Below the pieces are notes generated by a model. It saw nothing but the letters and a program-made list of their open reading frames with translations, had not been told where the DNA came from and searched no databases. Of a stretch of DNA of 64,000 nt, positions 1 to 13,631 are shown in pieces (position 1 is the first letter of the stretch; every line of letters begins with the position of its first letter). Origin of the DNA: Cercospora beticola (lineage: Eukaryota > Ascomycota > Dothideomycetes > Mycosphaerellales > Mycosphaerellaceae); the NCBI RefSeq assembly GCF_033473495.1, contig NC_088939.1:3596001-3660000 (forward strand), in the 5' to 3' direction. The translations under genes and the position numbers were made by a program.

Positions 1-2807
1 TATTATCGAAGATTACTACTCTATCTCGGTATCTCTTCTTCGGGTCGTAGTCTTCGTACTATGTCTTTCTAAGCGTTATATTATAGTTAATCTAAGCTAC
101 CTAGTATAGAACCTTCTCGACATAACTACCTAGCTAAAGAGATACTTTAGCGTATTCCGTAATTACGTATAAAGACGTACTACTATCGGCTAGACCTATA
201 ACTAGAGGCTTATCTAGCTTCGCGATTCTTATATTATTCTTCGGGTTATACGCAAAAGACGAGTTTACGTATATAGAGTTAGTACTATTATTAAGAAATA
301 TTATAGTATAATTTCTATTTACTCTACCTACTACTACTATATAGTTAGTAATTCTAGGGAGTAAGATTGCTACTAGTATTCTCGGTAATAGTAGCTCTTC
401 TCTTAACTCGTTATTTAGTCTACCGCTCCTTACGCTTAAGGGGCGGACTAAGTATTTCCCGAAATACTAGTATCCTCGGTTACGTTCGAGGAAGAGGCGT
501 TAGGCTTCTTATTATTCTAGCGTAGTATAGTATAAGCGAATAGTAGGTAGGCCTTAGAGTTCTTTATATAACCGTACTATTAATACTTATAGTACTTGCC
601 TTCCTTTATTAGAGTAGTATAGTATAACTTAGATAGTAGTAGTAAGTTCTTAAATATAGCTAGTCGATTCTCCTAAGGTAGCTTCGGCATAGTATTACTA
701 TTATTAGAACCTCTAGTCTTATTAGCTCCGCCGCGACTACCTCTACTCTTCTTATTATCCTTCTTCGTATCCTTCTTATCGTCGTTAGTCTTCTTTAGAC
801 GAGTATTAGCCTAACGCTCTAAGTCGACCTTAATCTTCTAATACTTCTTAACTATACTTATAATAGACGAGAACTCTAGTCTAGTAAGGCGGCTATCGTA
901 GTTATCGTTAAGCTTACCTTAAAATAGATAGATCTCGGTTTCTAGCGAGAGCTTAACGTAGGTACGAGCTATCTAATACTTATAGTAGAAGGTAGAGAAC
1001 TTCTCGTTTTCTCCTATCTTTAATAGGTACTAGTCTTAATAGGCCTTGCCTATCTCGTCTCGAAGACTCTAGTTCTTCTTAATATACTTTATTATATATC
1101 GTACTAAGATAAAGTTATCTACTATATTTTCCTTATCCTATATCTTAGTAGGTACTATAGGCTTAAGCTAATACTAAACCTCTCCTCTAACCTAGTTATA
1201 AGTCTAGCGTAAGGTATAACCGATATCTTTAAAGATAATACTATCGAATTTATTCTCTATCTACGACTACTACTCTTCGTATAAAGGTTTACCCTTATTA
1301 GTAAACTTCTAGACCTTATTACGCGACAATTCTTTAACTCTAATAGACTGCGTAGGATCGTACTATACTAGGCCGTAATCGCCTATTATAGTATAGTAAT
1401 ACTTTAATACTACTATACCTTCGTCGTTAGAGATATTAATAGAGTCGTTTTTCTTTAAGCCCTTATTGCTCTTCTTTATCGGACGGCGACGGCTGCGGCT
1501 ACGACTACTATTATTATCGGTACTAGAGTTATTAGATAGAGATAGGTTATTATAGCTATAGCGGAGAGTCTCTCGGAAACGCTCTATCTCTTCTTCTAAC
1601 TAAGTATAGTAGCTACGGCTACGAGCGCGGTTAGAGTTCTTCTTAAGCTACGCTACCTTAGCTTTTAGTAATTTAATCTAATCCTAGTAGTCTTTATTAA
1701 TATTATTAAGATCCTACTAGGTAAATAGTACCGCCTCTTCTAGCTCTTTTACCTAGCTCTTAGACTTAATAAGTACCTACTTAACTTCCCGAAGCTAGCT
1801 TTAGTACTTCTCTATCTTTATAGCTAGTTCCGACACGCGCTCGTCCGAGTTATTACGTAGTAGCTTCTCGAGTTCTTTACTCCTTAACTTAGAAGCGGTA
1901 AGTAGCTTAGATTATTCTCGAAATAACTCCGAAATATACTCGAGCTTCTTCTTATTAAGGTCGTTAGTCTACTATAGTAGTTTAATCTAGCTAACTAAAT
2001 CCTAATAGTCCTTCTATAGCGTAAAGATAAGCGAGTAAGTAAGTATCGGCTCCTATCGTACTAACTTAATAAAGTCTATAACGTTAAGGCCTTAGTACTA
2101 GGCTACTAGGAGTTTCTTAATCTATAGTAATAGTCGCTCGGTACTATTATCCGTTTCGTTTTCTACGAGAATATAGTCGATTGCTATAAACGGCTCGCTA
2201 TTTTCTTCTTTATAGATATCGTCGGGTCGTACGAAATATACTAAGTCGATATAGCCTTTAATATTAGTTTCTTCTTCTACTATCTCCTCGATAGTAGGTA
2301 GCTTACTCGAAATATAACCTTTATAGTTAAGATACTCGGTAAGGTTAGAGTAGCTAGAGCTCGAGCTATTATCTTAGTCGAATGTCTACGACTCGACTCT
2401 AGAGTTAAAAAGAGAATTATATAGGACACTCGGACGCGAGCGACGCTATAGCGCCTTACTACTACTATACTTATTTGCTATATTAAAGGCTTATAAGTAG
2501 ATTAGGGCAAGTTATTATTAATTCCTCCTACTATTCTACTATACTCGAGTCTATAGTAACTTAGTATAGCGTTCTGTTTTCTAATTTCTACGTATACGCG
2601 CTTATTAACTACGTCCGTAGTAACGCGAAGAGGTACGTAAAAGTATAACGAGTCGTTCGGAGTAACCTCGTATATTCGAAAGTTTATATACGAGTCTAGA
2701 AAGAGGTCCTAGAGACGAGATATCTATATAGGCCGGACGCCGGCGCTAAGACGGGACGGCCCGTTGCGATTACGTAATTTAAGTAAATCTAGTCTCTGCC
2801 CGTAATA
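1..2807 (-). mobile_element. RIP-degenerated gag-protease LTR retroelement, 5' part
   Basis: Read on the minus strand, this stretch holds one long relic frame for Gag followed by a protease-like segment that runs off the left edge. The right border is sharp: to the left of 2807 the sequence is unique, and from 2808 it matches the chromovirus copy at 11475 onward. The border ends in ta, as expected for an RIP-altered LTR terminus (CA). I infer insertion of this element into a chromovirus copy, with its 5' LTR and leader in about 2400-2807. The inner LTR border could not be fixed, and the family (probably Ty3/gypsy-like) is uncertain. Confidence 0.7.
400..2400 (-). pseudogene. Gag relic with coiled coil and zinc knuckle
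   Basis: On the minus strand a frame of roughly 660 codons is readable, with stops almost only TAG or TAA. It contains a charged N-terminal part, a long coiled-coil-like stretch around 1700-2000, an Arg/Ser-rich linker near 1480-1640, a Gag-like helical core near 850-1350 and a Lys-rich stretch near 740-800. A CCHC zinc knuckle near 560-600 is recognisable although its Cys and His codons are now Tyr codons (read as YYKY..YGYIKN). Below about 400 a retropepsin-like segment follows. The product is dead; limits are approximate. Confidence 0.7.
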
Positions 2808-4967
2808 CTCCGACTAGTAATATAGTAGACGGAATAGTAGTATAGTTCTAGGCCGTAGGTTAATTATATACTCTACGCTATTAACTAGCTTACTTCTTAT
2901 TTCCTCTATCGGATTAAGAATATTATTAAAATAATAAAACTCTATAGAGATAGGCTTAACCTTATCGCCTATCTTACTTAGGCTTACTATAAATACTACT
3001 AGTACCTTCTAAAGATCCTTAAAGAACTTATAAGCTTCTCGGACTTCGAACTTACTAAAACGATCGTTACTATATAGCTATTTATCTATAGCGCTACTAG
3101 CTAGTACGCGCTAAGTACGTCGCTATAGACGGCCTAAGATTACGTTAGGAGTTAGTATATTATATATATAGAAGATACTATCTATAGATCGCTCCTTACT
3201 ACTAGAGTCTACGATCTATATACGTATATAGTACGTACTATAATAGTGCCCTAATTTACCTATAAAGGTAGTAACTAGCAGTAGGGCCGCATTTAGCCTT
3301 ATTAGTAGGTTATACTATAGTATAAAGGCTCTTAATATTATATTAATATCTATAGTATCGTCGAGAAGAAAAGCGGCCGGCTTACTACCTAACTACGTTT
3401 TAACTTCTCCTTCTATACGCGTCGCTAGTACGCTCTAAACCGGTAGAGGGTTATCGCTATCTAGTTTAGTACTAGTAACTCGCGCGTTATCTCCGGCGCC
3501 TTAGCTTTTTTCGCTCTAAACCGCTCCTTTACTATAGTTACTCTACGAATAGCCGGCTTATTACTATCTTTCCTAGAGTTCGGATAGTTAGGACTAATAT
3601 AGCTAACCTCGTTATATACGAAGTATATAGGTTACTAACTCTTGCCCTTACCTTTACCTCTACGTTTACTCTTCGGCTTACCGCTATAAGTATCGCGTTA
3701 GCTACTAGTCGAACCGGAGGCCTCTTTATAAGGAGTATCGCTATCGGTACGCTTGCGCTTAGCCTACTTATTCTCGGTATTACTATAATACGGCTTACGA
3801 GGCATAGCTTTCTTAGCTTACTCGAGGCGCCTTACTAGAGCGATAAGATCGGCGCGCTTATTAGGGATAGTATAGTTCTTAATAATATCCTTATATAGCG
3901 ATAGCTTTAGTTTTATAAGAAACTAGCGTACTAGCTACGCCTTAGTATAGTTACCTAACTAAGACTCTAGGTTACTAAGGTCTATTACGAACTATCGTAC
4001 GCTCTAGCTCTTACTCTAGCGTATATTCTCGTACTCTATAGTTACGAGAAGTATATAGTTCGCTTAATCTCCGATAATATTATATAGGAATTAATAGAAC
4101 CGAGACTAGATATATCCTATAGATAGAACGCCTAGGTATTTATTATACTATACCTCTTACGCTTCGCTTACGAGGTATATAATACTCGTAATTACCTTCT
4201 AGTAATCCGTCGGAAACTTCTTCGGTATAGCTATAAAGTTTACCTCGAGAGTATAGATAAATTCGCGTACCTCCTTTATAGTCTTACTCTTAAAGAGCTT
4301 AGGCGTATATAGCTTAATAGACTCGTATAAGCTATACTCGTCGCTTTCGGAACGTACGCCGCTCGTATAACTTACGGATACGTCGCCTTACTAAGGTATT
4401 AGCTATCCGAGACCTAGCGCTATCGCGCTTAGCCGTACTAGTAATTTAATTATCTATACCTCTCTTAGTAAGCGTTCGTTCTTAGCCTTAAGAGTACGGA
4501 TCTCTAGCTATTCGCGTAATATATTATTTTTAGCTTAGAGGCGCCTATATATTATATATACGTTACTAGCGTCGTCGGTATTATCTATATCCTCGTTCTA
4601 CTCCTCTTTAGCTTATACTATTCCGGATTCTAATATCTCTTCGATATAGCCTAATAGCTATCTATTATTCGGTACGTCGTTATCGCGATTAGTTCGCTAG
4701 GTAGATACGTTTTGCGTAAGTATAATAGGCCTTAATAGATCGCTACTCTCGATAAGGTAGAAGAATTATAATTATAAGAGTAGAATATAGTAATATATTA
4801 AGCGCCTCTAGACTCCTCGTCTAGAGATATTAAGAATAATTCTTACCTTCTTCGTTTATATACGTTCTACGTACTTTTGTTCTATACTAAGTATAAGCGG
4901 TACTAGCCGTTATACCTTAACGCCTAATAAGCTACGCCTCTCGAGCTATATACCTCTAGCTCTTATA
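2808..4967 (-). mobile_element. Truncated chromovirus copy (5' LTR, gag, start of pol)
   Basis: This segment is colinear with 11475-13631 (2160 against 2157 bp) and differs mostly by C/T and G/A changes. It carries the 5' LTR at 4773-4967, the gag relic and the beginning of pol, and then stops abruptly at 2808, where another retroelement has inserted. The rest of this copy is presumably left of the window. Confidence 0.85.
4773..4967 (-). repeat. Chromovirus LTR (195 bp)
   Basis: Termini are tataagag and ctcttata, an inverted pair that reads TGTAAGAG...CTCTTACA before RIP, that is, canonical TG...CA ends. The same 194-195 bp repeat recurs at 6837-7030, 13437-13631 and 14006-14199. Confidence 0.9.
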
Positions 4968-6836
4968 GAATAAAAGGCTTTCTAGACTATACTATTAGCT
5001 TTATCTAATTATTCCTCTAAAATAGAACTACCTACCTAAGGCTTAGAGAATTTATAGACTAACTAAAGCTCTAAAATATAAGAATTCTCTAAAGCTCTAT
5101 TCTATTTCTAATTCTCTTTCTTTTCTTTACTTCTACTCTACTTCTAATACTATATAAAGAGACTACTTTAGTAATAGAGTTTATAGATAACTCTAATATT
5201 CTTATATATAGTATATTAATAGAAGATAACTATAAGTAACTTAAGAAAGCCTACTAGAAATATAAAGAATAGGTAAGAAGATATAGAGTAGAATTTATAC
5301 TATAGAAATATTAGCTAATCTACTTTACTAGAAGTAGGAAGTATAACTTTAAAGCTATAGTCTAAATCTAGAGATTTAATAGAGAACTACTACTATTACT
5401 TAGACTCCTTAGAGTATAAGTAGATACTAAACTTAAATAGAGCCTATATATTAAATAAGTAGTAGAAAAGAGAGTCTACTAAATATAATTACTTTAGAGA
5501 CTATATAAGTCTATATAGAAAGTATTCTTCTAAAGAGTAAAGTACCTATATATAGTAGTAGTAAGACTAGCTATTACTTTTAGCTACTACGTCTAGTCTA
5601 ACTTAGAGAGTATATAAGGCTACTATAGGAACTTTACTAAACCTATTAAGAAGATTTAGAGAGAGGCTCTAAGGAATATTATAGAAATATATAAGTTAGT
5701 TATAATAGTTATTCTAAAGAAAGAAGTAAATATTACTTCTTTCTATTTATATACTTAGAACCTAGCTAGATAAGTATCTAAAAAGTAAGATACCTAACCT
5801 ATATACTAGTATATTAAAGATAGATATAGAGAGATTAAAAGATAAGTATAAGTAGAAAAGAGAGCTAGGTAATCTATAATACTAATCTAAACTAGATAGA
5901 AGGAAATCCTCTAGATAGTATAAAGCTAAGAAATAATAATATAGGTATACCTAGGCTATAAGATATAGTAGGCTAAATATTAGTAGAATAGAAGATAGGA
6001 AAAAAATAAGAAAGAAAGAAAAGTAAGAATAGAAAAGAAATAACTACTAGTATAGAAAACTACTATCTTCTCTACTATTAGACTAACTCTATATAAAGAA
6101 CTTACTAGACTAGAGAGTATAATAGTTATACTTCTAAGAATAGAGTATATTAGAATAAAGTAATACTTTACTAAAAGAAGAGTCTTAGAATTTATACTAG
6201 ACTACGAATATAGATAGAGATATAAAATACTAAAATATATATATATATATTCTATCTAAAATAGAACGAAAGAAGATATCTACTATTCTAAGTAGAGAGA
6301 TTTATAAACTAGAAGGATCTAGCTAATATAAAAAGAGAGCTATAAATAGTAGTAAAGTAGCTTATTTAAGAAGAAGTTCTAGACTAATTTCTACTTATAA
6401 GAGAAGAGGTATAAAAGAATAAAAGAAGAGAGAAAAGGAAGAATAGAGCTTAGTAAAAGAAGGACTTACTAGATACCTAGTATTATCCGAAGGAAAATAG
6501 AAGTAAAGAAAGTAGCTATATAAGCTATAAATAAAGAGATATACGAGAGTTTTTCGAAGACTTTTCTCTCGACCGAAATCTATAGAATATACTACTTACT
6601 CTAGTTAAAAAGAAGTAGACTAGCGTATAAGAATTATCTATCTATATACTCTTATCTTATCTATTACTTTATTTTAGTTATCTATATTAATACTTTCTAT
6701 TAGAATATAGATTACTTTTATATTATTCTTCTACTATTTTAAGCTAAACTCTAAAAAGATAGTAGCTTTCTCTTTACTTAATAAAGCTTTAGATAACTTA
6801 GCTAGAGTATATACTAATAATTACTTTAAGTCTAAG
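4968..6836. other. Old, deeply mutated repeat DNA, left half
   Basis: The sequence is more AT-rich than the elements around it. CpG as well as CpA is depleted, and the remaining C is nearly always in CpT. No protein domain could be read. It continues at 14205 after removal of the chromovirus inserted between the two ctaag copies, so it is the older host DNA of that insertion. Several CpG reappear near 6540-6580. Confidence 0.65.
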
Positions 6837-7030
6837 TATAAGAATAGAATATAGTAATATATTAAGCGCCTCTAGACTCTCTATCTAGAGATATTAAGAA
6901 TAATTCTTACCTCTTTATTTATATACGTTCTATATACTTTTATCCTACGCTAAGTATAAGTAGTACTAGCCGTTATACCTTAACGCCTAATAAGCTACGC
7001 CTCTCGAGCTATATACCTCTAGCTCTTATA
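6837..7030 (-). repeat. Chromovirus 3' LTR (194 bp)
   Basis: It starts tataagaa and ends ctcttata, and matches the other three LTR copies. It is preceded at 6832-6836 by ctaag, the left target-site duplicate. Confidence 0.9.
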
Positions 7031-7389
7031 ACTATCTCCTCTCTCTAATAGAGCTATCTTAGCTTATAGAGGAGACTATATATTTCCGTCGTCTTAGTAT
7101 AGTATCTAGTATATTCGTACTACTCCTTACGTACGTAAATATTAAGTCGAGCCTTAGTTCGTAGCTAGTTACTATATAGTAACTCTCCGTAGTAACGGGC
7201 TTATTAATAGTACGTACTATCGGCGCTCGCGCTATAAGGCGCCGGTATACTATAAATTCGTTATATACTCTTCGTATATTTTCTCTATTAACTATCTATA
7301 TTTAGTAAGCTCTTCGTATCCGACTCGTACTATATACTTAACTATCTAGTACTACTCTCGTACGCGACCTATAAGTAATATACCTCTAA

Positions 7390-8300
7390 GAAGAGCTACT
7401 ACTACTCCTACCGCTCCGGCCGCTAACTACCTCTCTTATATAGTAGACGACCTACCGAAAGTAGAGGATAACGACTACTAGCGCTACCTCCTATACCTTA
7501 TAGATCGTAAGTCGCGTAGTTCGTATACGTATCGTATACTTCGAGTCTACTAACTCCTTATACCTAGCCGTCGAGCCGCGCTATAATAGCGATATAAAGC
7601 TCGGCTAGTAGCTAAACTATATTCGCTATAGTAGGTCTAACTATAAGTATATCCGCGTTACTAATCTAGACCTTATAAAGTAGGCGTAGCGCGCGCGCTA
7701 CTACCGCCGCCTACTATATATAAGTAGGCGCGCTATACGTACCTAGTAGCTCTACTACTACCTCGATAATATAGGCGAGGCTATCGCCGCTATTCTTAAG
7801 CGCCTATAGAGTAACTCGGGCAAGTCTGCCGGTATCTTCTCTACGCCGAAGAAGGCTAGCGAAACGCTAGCTACTAGTATACTCTCCGCTAACGAGCTCG
7901 CGGCGACGAGTATAGGCCTCGCTATCTAGCGTAGTATATTCGAGCTAGAGTACGAGGTATATCTTATATTCTACTAGTCGCTTACTTATCCTATATAGTA
8001 CTAATTCGTATAATAGAAGCTCTACCTACTTAGCGCCTCTAGTAAGGCTCTAGACCTTGCTATCGCCTCTACCTACTTCGGCTAGTCTACTTAGGACGAG
8101 AGCGAGCTCTCTAAGCTCGAGAAGAATAAGGAGGAAAAGAGTAAAAAGAAGAACGATAAGGCTATAGACGTAGGCGTAGGTAGCGAGTAGCCTATAGGCC
8201 TCGCGCTCTTCTTCTACTAGGCTCTTATAGTACTTTTACGTCTCGCCGGCTCTAGGCTATATACTTCTATTATATATAGTATACGCTATACCTACGAGTA
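7390..8300 (+). pseudogene. Plus-strand reading-frame relic between pol and 3' LTR
   Basis: In plus orientation, opposite to pol, a frame of about 300 codons reads through with stops only of the RIP type (TAG, TAA). Third positions are rich in C and G. The C-terminal part near 8100-8190 is strongly Lys/Glu-rich (LEKNKEEKSKKKN). The opposite strand is also fairly open, but its conceptual product looks less protein-like. I do not recognise the protein. It could be an accessory antisense gene of the element or an older captured sequence; limits are approximate. Confidence 0.45.
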
Positions 8301-8469
8301 CTATAAATAAATGCCTTCTCTCCTCTCGTAACGTCTTAGTTTTCTAAATTCTTGTATCTTAGTAATACTTATATCTTAGTAATACTTAGCGTTTAGAATT
8401 CTTAGAATTTTCTACTATTCTACTAACTACTAGTATTACTATTTCTTCTATAGTTTCGCCTTATATATA

Positions 8470-11400
8470 GGCTACTTAGTTTCGCGTTACGCCTCGAATA
8501 CGTTAAGTACTTTATAATTCCCGATATATTCTACTAGCTTCTAGGTATCGTATTCCTCCGACTATCTATACTATCGAACTAGGTACTTCTTTACGCCTTT
8601 CTCTATATAGCTTTCTAGTATTCTCTCGACTTCCTATTCGCCTTACTCGTCTACGAGTAGTAGGCTAGTATCCTATATATTACTATCTTACTAGAGTTCT
8701 AAGAAGAATATATAGAAGATATTATAAATCTATAAGCTAGTTAGTAGAGCTTAGTAGTACGCCTACTTTCTAACTATATTAATAACCTTAAATAGTCTAG
8801 CGAATTTGTCCGCTAGCTTCTTCGATAGTACCTTTAACTAGAGGTTCTTTATAGATAATAGGACTAAGTCGCTAACCTTAAATTCTATCGGCTAGTACTT
8901 CTAATTAAAGTACTTAGCCTAAGATTCGCTTACTTATTACTAGCGCTTAGTTAGCTCTTCGTAGTTCCGCTTTAACCTCTCTATAGTATCCTTCGCTACT
9001 AGTACCTCTCCTCGAAGAAGCGCGTCCTAAGCTTCGCCTACGTCCCTCTTACGCGTCTTCGTAGAAAGGTCTAGATTAAACCTATATACTACTCGAAATA
9101 GCGATATCTTAAGCGTAGTATTCGCGCTATTATTATACGCGAATTCCGCTAACGATAGGATAGACGCCTAGTCGTCCTATCGCTTACTATAATAGATACG
9201 TAGGTACTACTTAAGCGTCTAGTTTACGCGCTCGGTTTAACTATTAGTCTATAGGTAGAATATAGTACTTAGCCTACGTTTAATATACGTCTCGTAGTAG
9301 AAGTCTAACTAGAACTAGCTAGTAAAGACTAAGCCTCTATCGCTTACGATACTAGCTAGTACGCTACGTAGTCGTATTACCTCGTTAATTAGGATATCTA
9401 TAAGCTCTACGCTAGTATAGCGCTTTATTATTCGGACGAAAGTTACTATCTTCGAGTAACGATCTACGATTACGAGAATCGCGTCGAAGATACGGCCGTT
9501 CTACTTACTAGGTAGAAGATCTATAATAAAATCTATAGATAAATCCTTCTAAGAACGGTTAGGTAGTAGGAGCGTAGCTATCTCGCTATAGAGGCGATAG
9601 CGCCTCGCTTTTGCCTTCTAATAGCTACTATACTACTCGACGTACTATCTTACGTCGTTACTAACCTCCGGCTACTAGTACTTCCGCTTAACTAACTCTA
9701 CTATCTTATCCTTACTAAAGTAGCTCGCTAGGATATCGTCGTAGTATATATAGATTACCTACGTCTATAATACTAGGTCGTTCGGTAGGTATAGAGCCTC
9801 TTCTTAGTATATATAGCTATCCTTAATAGTATATTTCTTGCTCGCTACGCCTTCGCGTTCGGCCTACTCGTATAGTACTTTTACTTTCGGATCGAGCTAT
9901 ACTAATATAGTAGTATATCTAATAATTATATCCGAGACGTTAGCGTATAGCTACTCTTACGTAGTAATAGCGCTAGCGACTCGTAAGAGTAGAGTAAAGC
10001 TAAACGGACGAGCCGAATAGTTAGCTACCGCTATAATATACCTACTATCGGGTAGCGCTACTCTGCTACTCTTAACTACCGCTATAACTACCTTTAGAGT
10101 ATCTAACTAAGCCTAGTAAGTAGCTTTTATACGGGTAATAACTAGGCCGCTTACGAGTATAGTACTCTATACCTAGAGTTTCTACTATAGTAATAGTAGG
10201 AGGTTACTTATTTCCTTCGCCTCTCGTACGTAGTCGCTACGTCTAGATAGCGTATCGGCTAGGTTAAGCTTACTAGCTCGATAGCTAATAGTAAAATTAA
10301 AGAGAGCGAGGAATATCGCCTACCTTACTTATCTACTTATTAACTACTTAACGCCTATAAATCCCTTAAGGTTAGCGTAATTAATAAGTACCTTAACCTT
10401 ATACGTAGCGCCTTCGAGGTATAGTCGCTATACCTTAAATACCTTAACTACTACGAGTAGTTCCTTATCGTAAACCTCGTAGTTATATTTAGCGTTAATT
10501 ATCTTCCGTAAGAAGAAGGTAATTAGATACTATTCCGCTTCGAATAGTTAGCTTAGGATACCGGCTACTACGAAGTCGGAAGCGTCGGTTTCGACTCGTA
10601 GGCGTAGCGTAGAGTTAAAGTATCTTAGTAGCGGTATAGTCTAAAATCGATTCTTTAGCTTATAGAACGCCTACTTCTTAGCTACTTCCTACTTAATTAG
10701 CTCTAGCTTCTTTCTATCCTTTATACCCTTTAATAGCGCTATTAAAGGTACTATAACCCTCGAATATCCGAAGATAAATCGATAGTAGAAGTTTGCGAAT
10801 CTAAGGAAGGATTAAACCTCTATTAGCGTAGTTAGAGTTAGCTACGAGGCGATTGCGGCTACCCTACTTAGATCTATCGTAACGCTACTAGTAGTTACTA
10901 CGAATCTAAGGAAGTCGACCTTTTTCTAGAAGAACTTATACTTAGAGCGCTATACGTAGAGTCTAAACTTATAGAGCCTCTTAAGTATAGCGTATACGTC
11001 TCGTACGTATTCCTCGCGTATCCTACTATAGATTAGGATATCGTCTAGGTATACTATATAGCTTATATCGACTAGCTCTACTAGTATACGGTTAATATAT
11101 ACTTAGAACGTCGCTAGTACGTTCGTTAAGCCGAAGGGTATTACCTTATACTAGAAATAGCCGTAGCGCGTACGGAACGTAGTCTTCTAGTAGTTACTTA
11201 GCTTAATCCGAATATAGTAGTACGTATCGGCTAAGTCTAAGGACGTAAACTATACGGCTCCTATAAGCCTATCTAGCGTCTTACTAATTAGAGGTAGTAG
11301 ATACCGGTTCTTAATAGTAATCTCGTTTAGCCCGTAGTAGTCGATATATAACTATAGCTTACTATTCTTCTTTAGTATAAATAGGATAGGCGCACCCGCC

Positions 11401-12240
11401 TCGCTATCGGAACGCTCGATCTAATCGTACTCGAGTTCTATCTTTAGGTACTCCTTAAGCTCGTCTAATTCTCGCTCCGACTAGTAATATAGTAGACGGA
11501 ATAGTAGTATAGTTCTAGGCCGTAAGTTAATCGTATACTCTACGCTATTAACTAGCTTGCTTCTTATTTCTTCTATCGGATTAAGAATATCGTTAAAATA
11601 ACGGAACTCCTTAGAGATAGGCTTAACCTTATCGCCTATCTTACTTAGGCTTACTATAAATACTACTAGTGCCTTCTAAAGATCCTTAAAGAACTTATAG
11701 GCTTCTCGGACTTCGAACTTACTAAAACGATCGTTACCGTATAGCTATTTATCTATAGCGCTACTAGCTAGTACGCGCTAAGTACGTCGCTATAGACGGC
11801 CTAAGATTACGTTAGGAGTTAGTATATTATATACGTAGAAGATACTACCTATAGATTGCTCCTTACTACTAGAGTCTACGATCCGTATACGTATATAGTA
11901 CGTACCGTAATAGTACCCTAATTTACCCGTAAAGGTAGTAACTAGCGATAGGGCCGTATTCGGCCTTATTAGTAGGTTATACTATAGTATAAAGGCCCTT
12001 AATATTATATTAATATCTATAGTATCGTCGAGAAGGAAAGCGGCCGGCTTACTACCTAACTACGTTTCGACTTCTCCTTCTATATACGTCGCTAGTACGC
12101 TCTAAACCGGTAGAGGGTTATCGCTATCTAGTTTAGCACTAGTAACTCGTACGTTATCTCCGGCGCCTTAGCTTTTTTCGCTCTCTACTCCTTTGCTATA
12201 GTTACTCTACGAATAGCCGGCTTATTACCGTCTTTCTTAG
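8470..12240 (-). pseudogene. Chromovirus pol relic (protease, RT, RNase H, integrase, chromodomain)
   Basis: The minus-strand frame is readable from about 12240 down to 8470. A retropepsin-like part lies near 11800-12050. RT spans about 11400-10650, with a GLNEITIKNRY-type fingers motif and an intact YLDDILIYS near 11030-11055. RNase H reads near 10350-10500 (YDKELLVVVKVF). The integrase core lies near 9050-9650 (VIVDRYSKIVTFV, SDRGFVFTS). The chromodomain lies near 8480-8660 (EVERILES, KKYLVR, SEEYDT) and ends at an in-frame stop. Codons for Gln, Trp, His and Cys are now stops or Tyr. In a living element this polyprotein does reverse transcription and targeted integration. Confidence 0.88.
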
Positions 12241-13400
12241 AGTTCGGGTAGTTAGGACTAATATAGCTAACCTCGTTATATACGAAGTACGTAGGTTGCT
12301 AGCTCTTGCCCTTACCTTTGCCTCTACGTTTACCCTTCGACTTACTACTATAGGTATCGCGTTAGCTACTAGTCGAACCGGAGGCTCCTTTATAAGGAGT
12401 ATCGCTATTAGTACGCTTACGCTTAGCCTACTTATTCTCGGTATTACTACGATATAGCTTACGAGGTATAGCTTTCTTAGCTTACTCGAGGCGCCTCGCT
12501 AGAGCGATAAGGTCGGTACGCTTATTAGGGACGGTATAGTTCTTAATAATATCCTTACGTAGCGATAGCTTTAGCTTTACGAGGAACTAGTATACTAGCT
12601 ACGCCTTAGTATAGTTACCTAACTAAGACTCTAGATTACTAAGGTCTATTACGAACTATCGTACGCTCTAGCTCTTACTCTAGCGTATATTCTCGTATTC
12701 TATAGTTACGAGAAGTATACGATTCGCTTAATCTCTAATAATATCGTATAGGAATTAATAGAACCGAGACTAGGTATATCCTATAAGTAGAACGCCTAGG
12801 TATTTATTATACTATACCTCTTACGCTTCGCCTACGAAGTATATAATACCCGTAATTACCTTCTAGTAATCTGTCGGAAACTTCTTCGGTATAGCTATAA
12901 AGTTTACTTCGAGAGTACGGATAAATTCGCGTACCTCCTTTATAGTCTTACTCTTAAAGAGCTTAGGCGTACGTAGCTTAATAGACTCGTATAAGCTATA
13001 CTCGTCGCTTTCGGAACGCACGCCGCTCGTATAACTTATAGACGCGCCGTCTTACTAAGGTATTAGCTATCCGAGGCCTAGCGCTATCGCGCTTAGCTAT
13101 ACTAGTAATTTAATTATCTATACCTCTCTTAGTAAGCGTTCGTTCTTAGCCTTAAGGGTACGGATCTCTAGCTATTCGCGTAACGTATTATTTTTAGCTT
13201 AGAGGCGCCTACGTATTATATACGCGTTACTAGCGTCGTCGGTATTATCTATATCCTCGTCCTATTCCTCTTTAGCTTATACTATTCCGGATTCTAATAT
13301 CTCTTCGATATAGCCTAATAGCTATCTATTATTCGGTACGTCGTCGTCGCGATTAGTCCGCTAGGCGGATACGTTTCGCGTAAGTATAATAGGCCTTAAT
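12240..13400 (-). pseudogene. Chromovirus gag relic
   Basis: A minus-strand frame relic with a Retrotrans_gag-like core at about 12450-13000 (EVREFIRTLEVNF, KSQSVRQFVIDLSNLE after conceptual stop repair) is followed by a basic linker and a single CCHC zinc knuckle at about 12244-12293, where Cys codons have become TAC and TAT. It is colinear with the copy at about 3570-4750. Inactive. Confidence 0.8.
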
Positions 13401-13436
13401 AGATCGCTACTCTCGATAAGGTAGAAGAATTATAAT

Positions 13437-13631
13437 TATAAGAGTAGAATATAGCAATATATTAAGCGCTCCTAGACTCTCCGTCTAGAGATATTAAGAA
13501 TAATTCTTGCCTCGTTCGTTTATATACGTTCTACGTACTTTTATCCTACGCTAAGTATAAGCGGTACTAGCCGTTATACCTTAACGCCTAATAAGCTACG
13601 CCTCTCGAGCTATATACCTCTAGCTCTTATA
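13437..13631 (-). repeat. Chromovirus internal LTR copy (195 bp)
   Basis: Same termini as the other copies (tataagag, ctcttata). It keeps one CpA (GCA at 13453-13455). It is followed directly by a second copy of the leader and lacks a flanking target duplicate. Confidence 0.9.

Noticed and set aside
9838..10020. 60-codon open frame inside the RIP block
   Set aside because: It begins with TTG, lies antisense to the integrase relic, and has no independent support.
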